Part shown: piece by piece, positions 8,123 to 12,497 of the stretch | Numbering within the stretch: the first letter of the stretch is position 1 | Layout of the letters: each line of letters opens with the position of its first letter | DNA from: an uncultured Azospirillum sp. | Lineage (GTDB): Bacteria > Pseudomonadota > Alphaproteobacteria > RF32 > CAG-239 | Length of the DNA stretch: 12,497 bases | Reading direction: 5' to 3' | NCBI GenBank assembly: GCA_947383875.1 | Contig: CANDEX010000048.1 | Location: 1 to 12,497 of the forward strand | Position numbers and translations under genes: made by a program | Notes under the pieces: generated by a model | Databases searched by the model: none | Told to the model about the DNA's origin: nothing | The model's input: only the letters and a program-made list of their open reading frames with translations

Positions 8123-8164
8123 AAAATATCCCGTCGCGGTGTAGGAGTTTTCACTCCCGACCGC
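8121..8164 (-). terminator. Hairpin ending the tol operon
   Basis: GCGGT (8136-8140) pairs with ACCGC (8160-8164) and GGAGT (8144-8148) with ACTCC (8153-8157), giving a two-part stem with a small internal loop. On the minus strand a run of six T follows about ten bases later. It lies 20 bases past the tolA stop. On the plus strand there is no nearby T run, so it serves the XRE gene poorly. Confidence 0.5.
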
Positions 8165-8184
8165 AGGCATCTCAGAACAAATTT

Positions 8185-9123
8185 TTACTGAACTTGACCA
8201 TCAAGAGGATTAAAGCGCAGCAACATCGTGTTCCACTTATCATATGCATCAGCATACTTATCGGCAAAGATGGAATATGGCGCACAGATATAAACCGCAC
8301 GACGAGCACTGTCAGCAACTGAACGGAAGTGTGTGTCACTGTTGTAACGTGAAGTATCAACAATATCCACTTTACGAACAGTTCCGTCTTTATTAAGAAA
8401 TGCTCTGATTTCAATAATCATATCTTTAATCCCCATAGCACCGGGATCAAGATTCCAACAAGCCCGCAAGCGACCGGCAATCGCATCAATTTCAGAAATC
8501 GTCAGCTCACTGAAATAAGAACCGCCCGTTCCTCCTTCAATACCCATATTATTGACTTTAGTGCCTTCTTTAACCGTTGCGGTTTGATCCTTATTCCCCA
8601 CCTCTTTCTCTAAAGCATCAACGGAAGCTAACAAACTCTTTAACGGATTCGCCAACTGCGGCTTGCCTTTTTCCGGCTGCTTCTGTTCTTTTTTCGGCTG
8701 CGGCTTAGGCTTCGGCTTAGAAGCGGGAACCGGAGGAACCGGCTTTTTCACCGGAGCTTTAGGCTTTTTCGGCTGAGGCGCAACCAAATAATCTTTCTTC
8801 GGTTCAACCGGAGCCTCATCCTTAGGCGCGGGTTCATCATCCTGATCTTTAGTCACCGGACGTTTATCGTTTTTCTGAGGTTCTTCTTTAGTAAAATTAT
8901 TTTCTATTTTTCGCTTAATTTTACTGGCGGCCTTATCTTCTTCACCAATTTTGGCTTTAGGCGGCAAATTAGTCATTTCAGATATTTTGACATTATTCAA
9001 ATCGACAATAATCGGCACTTGATGAAGTGTCGCTTTGTTACGCCAAAACAGCGGAATATCCACCATTATCAGCAATAAAGCAACAAAATGCAAAGCCAGC
9101 GATTTGTATAAGGACTGTTTCAT
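8185..9123 (-). CDS. tolA: Tol system protein TolA (TonB/TolA family)
   Basis: TolA spans the periplasm and links the TolQR proton channel to Pal/TolB, driving outer-membrane constriction at division. The 312-residue product has one N-terminal membrane anchor (about 9-27) and a long charged linker (about 50-160) rich in Lys, Pro and Glu (PKPKPKPQPKKEQ) rather than the alanine-rich helix of E. coli TolA. A C-terminal domain (about 203-312) carries IAGRLRACWNLDPGA, IEIRAFLNKDGTVRKVDIVDTS and RRAVYICAPY, typical of TolA domain III or TonB_C in alphaproteobacteria. C222 and C280 may form a disulfide. It starts three bases after the tolR stop, so translation is probably coupled. A TonB of an ExbBD system is the alternative, but the TolQ and TolR partners and the CWN motif favour TolA. 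Confidence 0.88.
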   Translation of the reverse strand: MKQSLYKSLALHFVALLLIMVDIPLFWRNKATLHQVPIIVDLNNVKISEMTNLPPKAKIGEEDKAASKIKRKIENNFTKEEPQKNDKRPVTKDQDDEPAPKDEAPVEPKKDYLVAPQPKKPKAPVKKPVPPVPASKPKPKPQPKKEQKQPEKGKPQLANPLKSLLASVDALEKEVGNKDQTATVKEGTKVNNMGIEGGTGGSYFSELTISEIDAIAGRLRACWNLDPGAMGIKDMIIEIRAFLNKDGTVRKVDIVDTSRYNSDTHFRSVADSARRAVYICAPYSIFADKYADAYDKWNTMLLRFNPLDGQVQ

Positions 9124-9126
9124 CGG

Positions 9127-9582
9127 TTACTGTTTCTTCTTTCCACGATTTGGCTGAGGATCTGTCTTCAACCCGACTTTGCTGAACCCGGCTTCTTTCA
9201 ATAATGCCATCAAGCCGATAACCCGACCGTATTCAGCACCGGTATCCCCTGAAATAGTAACGGTCAGCTCAGCATTTTCACCTCGAATAGCCTGTAATTT
9301 GGCAACAATTTCTTCAGCAGGAATTTCTGTCTTACCAATGTAATAATAGCCGTCTTTATCCACACTGATATTAACCGACGTTTCCTCACCGGACAACGCT
9401 TTACCGCCAACTTTGGGCAAATCCAGCGCAATACCTGAAGTCATCAGCGGTGCCGCAACCATAAACACCACCAACAGCACCATCATCACATCCATCAGGT
9501 TGGTCATATTAATATCGGCATTTCGACGACTGACATAGCGAGACGCCCGACGTCCTCCCTGCTGTTGAACAAGATATCCCAT
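9127..9582 (-). CDS. tolR: Tol system protein TolR (ExbD family)
   Basis: TolR forms the proton-driven motor with TolQ in the inner membrane. The 151-residue product has a basic N-terminus, one membrane helix (about 32-48) and a periplasmic domain. Asp31 in TNLMDVMMVLLVVFM matches the essential proton-carrying Asp of the family (D23 in E. coli TolR). The periplasmic part shows the usual LDLPKVGG segment and beta-alpha pattern to VGLKTDP. It lies two bases after the tolQ stop and three before tolA, a tightly coupled operon. The N-terminal GGRRASRYVSRRNADINMTNLMDV is of the alphaproteobacterial type. Confidence 0.95.
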   Translation of the reverse strand: MGYLVQQQGGRRASRYVSRRNADINMTNLMDVMMVLLVVFMVAAPLMTSGIALDLPKVGGKALSGEETSVNISVDKDGYYYIGKTEIPAEEIVAKLQAIRGENAELTVTISGDTGAEYGRVIGLMALLKEAGFSKVGLKTDPQPNRGKKKQ

Positions 9583-9584
9583 GC

Positions 9585-10355
9585 TTATTCTCCGGCCATG
9601 TCGGCTTTAATTGCCGTATCATCAATTTCACGTGAGAGAATGCTGGAAAACTCAGCCATAAAATTCTCCAGTTTTTTAGCAAAACGATCAATATCCGAAG
9701 AAAGCTTATTATAAGCAACCACCGCAGGAATAGCCGCAATCAAACCAAAAGCAGTGGTAAACAATGCTTCCGCAATACCCGGTGCCATCGCTGACAATGA
9801 ATTGCTTTGCGTTGCCGCAATCGCATTAAAGCTGTTGATAATCCCCCAAACGGTACCAAACAGACCAACCAACGGAGCCACCGAACCGGTAGAGGCCAAA
9901 AAGCCCATACGAGTATCCATCTCATCCAGCTCTTTATCCATTGAAACCATCATCGCCTTTTCAATACGTTGCTGCAAAGACACACCGCGAATTCCACGAT
10001 CAGTTTTAGACTTGAGAATATTAGTACGCTTCCATTCTTTCATCGCAGCCACAAACATTGCCGACATCGGATCACGCGGACGATTGCCAATAGATTCGTA
10101 TAAACGATCAAGCGAGCCTCCGGACCAGAACTTTTCTTCAAAACTCTTGGTATATTGTTTAATCTGCCGCAGGGCTCCGAATTTCTCAATGATAATCGCC
10201 CAAGACCATACAGAAGCGGCAATCAAACCAATCATCACCACTTTGGTAACCATATCCGAAGCCCAAACCAAATCCCACATAGACATTTGCTGTGCCGCGG
10301 TTGAAACAACATCATTCAAAGTTTCCGTTTCCATTTCCATCTCTCTTGTCAGCAT
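9585..10355 (-). CDS. tolQ: Tol system protein TolQ (ExbB/MotA family)
   Basis: TolQ is the channel-forming partner of TolR. The 256-residue product has three membrane helices at about 36-56, 152-174 and 193-215. GLFGTVWGI (164-172) and APGIAEALFTTAFGLIAAIPA hold the conserved Thr residues (T168, T201) that line the proton path in this family. A cytoplasmic loop of about 90 residues separates helices 1 and 2. The start is uncertain: ATG at 10355 has no Shine-Dalgarno, while ATGs at codons 6 and 8 follow AAGAGAG; codon 8 has the better spacing. A GC-rich inverted repeat lies just upstream. ybgC, common before tolQ, is absent; the upstream gene is divergent. Confidence 0.93.
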   Translation of the reverse strand: MLTREMEMETETLNDVVSTAAQQMSMWDLVWASDMVTKVVMIGLIAASVWSWAIIIEKFGALRQIKQYTKSFEEKFWSGGSLDRLYESIGNRPRDPMSAMFVAAMKEWKRTNILKSKTDRGIRGVSLQQRIEKAMMVSMDKELDEMDTRMGFLASTGSVAPLVGLFGTVWGIINSFNAIAATQSNSLSAMAPGIAEALFTTAFGLIAAIPAVVAYNKLSSDIDRFAKKLENFMAEFSSILSREIDDTAIKADMAGE

Positions 10356-10363
10356 AAATAAAG

Positions 10364-10388
10364 GTTGCGCATAAAATTTAAGCGCAAC
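10364..10388 (-). promoter_or_regulatory. GC-rich inverted repeat just before tolQ
   Basis: GTTGCGC (10364-10370) and GCGCAAC (10382-10388) are perfect 7-bp arms with an 11-base AT loop. On the minus strand it is followed by CTTTATTT and then ATG at 10355. It may be a leader hairpin affecting tolQ expression or a protein-binding site. No convincing tolQ promoter was found upstream (TATGCT at 10396-10391 lacks a good -35). Confidence 0.4.
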
Positions 10389-10480
10389 GTAGCATAAAAT
10401 ATTAAAGATTCAATTAACCGCTTTGATTATTCAACATAAAACTTGATTTTTCGTTCTTTTTATCTACACTAAACGCAACA

Positions 10481-10486
10481 TATAAT
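10481..10486 (+). promoter_or_regulatory. Possible -10 box for the lipoprotein gene
   Basis: A consensus TATAAT lies 17 bases before the ATG at 10504. No -35 is apparent at the right distance. If used, transcription would begin about 10 bases before the start codon. Confidence 0.35.
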
Positions 10487-10503
10487 TTTTAATTCTTATT
10501 ATT

Positions 10504-11391
10504 ATGAAAAATTTGATTATTTTATTTCTGCTGGCATTAGGCTTAGCCTCTTGCAGCAACAGCGTCTATGACAATTATCAGGAAGTGGATAAAGGGATTG
10601 TGGTTTGTATCGATTCGCTTAACGACCGAATAGCCATTCGGCATACCGACAGCACAATTTGCACATACAGCCTCAAACACAGCTTTGATGATATGTCACT
10701 ATTTACCGGAAAATATCCCCGGAAAATCAAAGACAATGATACCGTCTGGATATACGGCAAAGGAATGGATTTCGTGGCAACCAAGCTTGATGTCATGCAA
10801 GCAAGGAAAGTCAATGACTTCCTTAATGACTATAATTTCAAACGTTTTTATGACTGGAAAAACCTACTCAAACTGTTGGGAATATTCATTGTTGTCACCC
10901 TTGTTTTTTCGGTTCTCTTAGGCTTTTGCAGAAATGGAAATGACGGAGTGACAGAATTTTTCATATTTCTTTCATGTATGTGCTGGATAATCTCATATGC
11001 CTATTATACACATGAGATCGCAAATATCGGCATAGACCACAAACTTGTTCCCGAATGCAGCGGAAAAGTTGTCAAAATCGAAAACAACACCGTTTGGCTG
11101 GAAAGGAACCAAATCCTCCGTTTTGCCTCTGATGAAAATATTATGACTAATACTCCGATTAAAACCGGTCAAATGATCTACACTTACAGGTACGTCTCTT
11201 GTACGAGCAACAGTGGCAACAAAATTTTTCTGTCATCGGAAAAGCTTTCTCAACAAACACTGAAAAGCGCGGACAGTTATCCAAACCTGTTCTGGAAAAC
11301 CGGAGCTTTCTTCTTTGTGTTATTTATAGTTAGTATTATCTCTTCATATATTATCTCTTCATATATTATCTCCAGAGACACAACTGAATAA
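10504..11391 (+). CDS. Predicted lipoprotein with three extra membrane segments, 295 aa
   Basis: Function unknown. Residues 1-17 are a lipoprotein signal with lipobox LASC (Cys17), followed by Ser, so the family rule would send it to the outer membrane. Yet further strongly hydrophobic segments lie at about 121-141, 151-168 and 264-290, which would hold it in the inner membrane. Two soluble parts (about 25-115 and 180-255) both begin with a G-x-VV-x-I-[DE] strand pattern (G31 and G187) and may be a duplicated beta domain. The C-terminus carries a 15-bp tandem repeat encoding ISSYI units. No Shine-Dalgarno is present before ATG; the leader is AT-only and probably very short. Such SD-free starts and the lipoprotein style recall Bacteroidetes genes, so transfer is possible but not shown. 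A strong terminator follows. Confidence 0.8.
   Translation: MKNLIILFLLALGLASCSNSVYDNYQEVDKGIVVCIDSLNDRIAIRHTDSTICTYSLKHSFDDMSLFTGKYPRKIKDNDTVWIYGKGMDFVATKLDVMQARKVNDFLNDYNFKRFYDWKNLLKLLGIFIVVTLVFSVLLGFCRNGNDGVTEFFIFLSCMCWIISYAYYTHEIANIGIDHKLVPECSGKVVKIENNTVWLERNQILRFASDENIMTNTPIKTGQMIYTYRYVSCTSNSGNKIFLSSEKLSQQTLKSADSYPNLFWKTGAFFFVLFIVSIISSYIISSYIISRDTTE
11335..11372 (+). repeat. 15-bp tandem repeat, 2.5 copies
   Basis: ATTATCTCTTCATAT occurs at 11335-11349 and 11350-11364 with no difference, followed by a partial copy (ATTATCTC). The unit is five codons, so gain or loss of a copy would keep the reading frame of the lipoprotein gene. Confidence 0.85.
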
Positions 11392-11400
11392 ACACATTCA

Positions 11401-11432
11401 AACACCGCAGAAATATTTCTGCGGTGTTTTTT
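11401..11432 (+). terminator. Terminator of the lipoprotein gene
   Basis: A perfect 13-bp inverted repeat (11401-11413 with 11416-11428), GC-rich in the middle (CACCGCAG), is followed directly by a T run. It starts ten bases after the stop codon. Confidence 0.9.
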
Positions 11433-11536
11433 ATCTTTTTGTCACACCTCAAGACAACCCACCATAATGTATACCTCCGGTAATTGAATCGCTTACGACC
11501 TCTTTAGCCAAAAATAACAGCACCACTCAGCACTAA

Positions 11537-11565
11537 TTGACAAATTAAGCAACATATGATATTCT
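11537..11565 (+). promoter_or_regulatory. Promoter of the second DUF1566-like gene
   Basis: Consensus TTGACA (11537-11542), a 17-base spacer and TATTCT (11560-11565) precede the ATG at 11606, giving a leader of about 35 nt. The gene is therefore expressed independently of the lipoprotein gene. Confidence 0.65.
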
Positions 11566-11605
11566 GTAATCAGGTTTTGATTTAGATATATCTACGAGGT
11601 GTGCC

Positions 11606-12418
11606 ATGAAAATGTCCCTGCTTGCTTCTTTATGCGGCTGTATGGTTGTTTGTTTCTCTTTAACTGCTCATACTGCTTGTATTCAACCGCCAAGTTGCGA
11701 TGAACTGGGATTTACTGTTGACACATCCAAATGCGAGGGAGCTGCCCTTAAATGCCCTTGGGATTTATCTAAAGCTGCTTGTCTGGAAAAAGAAGAAATA
11801 GAAATCGCCTACATCCTTTATGGTGATGGGACTGTAAGCAAGAATTTGATTACAGATAAGGTACCGATAGGTGTGGTCTTTGACAAAGATAACCGTTTGG
11901 CTATTGCGCTAACGGATGTGAAGAAAGATGGTACACCTGGAAGTGAGAAGATGGTTTGGTCAATTAATCACTGTGATTTCTCAGGCGTGCAAAACTGCAA
12001 TGATTCCGATATAGATGTTGGAACAGATTTATCCCCCATTACTTGCGGTATTGATGGTCGAATAAATACGGATAAAATGTTAGCAGGCGTAAATGAATGT
12101 GGAGACGCCCCTGCAGCAACAGTTTGCAACACTTATGAACCCAAGGACTGCGCCAGTGACTTCTGCAAGAAAACAAAATGGTTTTTGCCAAGTTTAAGAG
12201 ACATACAGAACATTTATATTCATAAAAATTTATTGAATACAACTTTGGCCTTATTGAATAACTTTGGCGCAACAAAACTTAACAGCTCTTACTACTGGTC
12301 ATCTACAGAGTATAATGACCTTTATGCCTGGTACTTCAGCCTGGATTTTGGCAACAGACATTACTATCATGGCAAAGGCAGTAACAGCTTTTACGTCAGA
12401 CCTGTTCTCGCTTTTTAA
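11606..12418 (+). CDS. Secreted DUF1566-like protein with NNY-rich C-terminal stretch
   Basis: A paralogue of the protein at 5741-6547, with the same order of parts. It has a signal peptide (about 1-24, probably cut at AHTA-C), the four-cysteine module C31-C43-C50-C59 (CDELGF, ALKCPW), the YGDGTV and IGVVFDKDNRLAIALTDVKKDG region, and CGIDGR. The C-terminal domain has KWFLPSLRDIQNIY (191-204), YYWSSTE (229-235) and VRPVLAF at the end. Lcl/DUF1566 domains are C-lectin-like and act in surface binding. GAGGT lies five bases before ATG. Residues 236-263 are unusual: 24 of 28 codons end in C or T and encode mainly Tyr, Ser, Asn, His, Asp, Phe and Gly, framed by AW, G and VRPV. This pattern occurs in diversity-generating retroelement targets; the matching stretch of the paralogue does not show it. 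Confidence 0.88.
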   Translation: MKMSLLASLCGCMVVCFSLTAHTACIQPPSCDELGFTVDTSKCEGAALKCPWDLSKAACLEKEEIEIAYILYGDGTVSKNLITDKVPIGVVFDKDNRLAIALTDVKKDGTPGSEKMVWSINHCDFSGVQNCNDSDIDVGTDLSPITCGIDGRINTDKMLAGVNECGDAPAATVCNTYEPKDCASDFCKKTKWFLPSLRDIQNIYIHKNLLNTTLALLNNFGATKLNSSYYWSSTEYNDLYAWYFSLDFGNRHYYHGKGSNSFYVRPVLAF

Positions 12419-12464
12419 CTTAGCTTCAACCGCAACGCGATATCAAGACACCTCAGCCTAAACA

Positions 12465-12484
12465 GCACCTGTAGCCTCAGGTGC
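12465..12484. other. Hairpin after the second DUF1566-like gene
   Basis: GCACCT (12465-12470) and AGGTGC (12479-12484) are complementary with an eight-base loop, 47 bases past the stop. No T run follows before the window ends, so a terminator role cannot be confirmed. Confidence 0.35.
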
Positions 12485-12497
12485 CGCCTGCAAGCAT

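Noticed and set aside
9754..10374. 206-aa plus-strand reading frame
   Set aside because: It is antisense to tolQ, whose product is clearly recognisable; the frame has no ribosome site and no family resemblance.
11606..11683. Lipoprotein signal on the second DUF1566-like protein
   Set aside because: The residues before Cys25 are AHTA, without the Leu-type position of a lipobox; a normal signal-peptidase I site fits better.

Overview
The window is AT-rich bacterial DNA, most likely chromosome of an alphaproteobacterium, possibly one of the uncultured gut lineages. This rests on the style of the infC, ligA and tolQRA products and on the family of secreted cysteine-rich proteins ending in a DUF1566-like domain. 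No rRNA, tRNA, IS element, CRISPR array or phage gene was found. Most intergenic regions carry recognisable sigma70-type promoters, usually TTGAC[A/T] with a 17-base spacer, and most gene ends carry inverted repeats.

Left part (1-2460): a strong promoter at the very edge fires leftward out of the window. infC (IF-3) follows, reading right, and appears to start at the rare codon ATA behind a perfect AGGAGG. A small leftward gene (76 aa) converges on infC and shares its terminator; it has its own promoter. A 371-aa hypothetical protein with a duplicated 49-residue unit follows, behind a promoter whose -35 overlaps an 18-bp perfect palindrome.

Centre (2547-5740): ligA (NAD-dependent DNA ligase, all domains present) ends in a strong hairpin and converges on a leftward six-helix membrane protein of unknown function with an internal duplication.

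Secreted-protein region (5741-8122): a leftward two-gene operon encodes a 34-cysteine secreted protein and a secreted DUF1566-like protein. The two share a cysteine module with identical spacing. The operon has a good promoter, a leader of about 160 nt and a terminator-like hairpin ahead of the first start codon. A divergent XRE-type regulator is the obvious candidate for controlling it.

Right part (8185-12497): a compact leftward tolQ-tolR-tolA operon, with neither tolB-pal after it nor ybgC before it, encodes the inner-membrane part of the Tol envelope-constriction machine. Divergent from it is an odd predicted lipoprotein with three further membrane segments and no Shine-Dalgarno. The last gene is a paralogue of the secreted DUF1566-like protein. 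Its C-terminal stretch is almost all NNY codons encoding Tyr, Ser, Asn, His, Asp and Phe, which resembles the variable region of diversity-generating retroelement targets. No reverse transcriptase lies in the window, so this remains a hypothesis.
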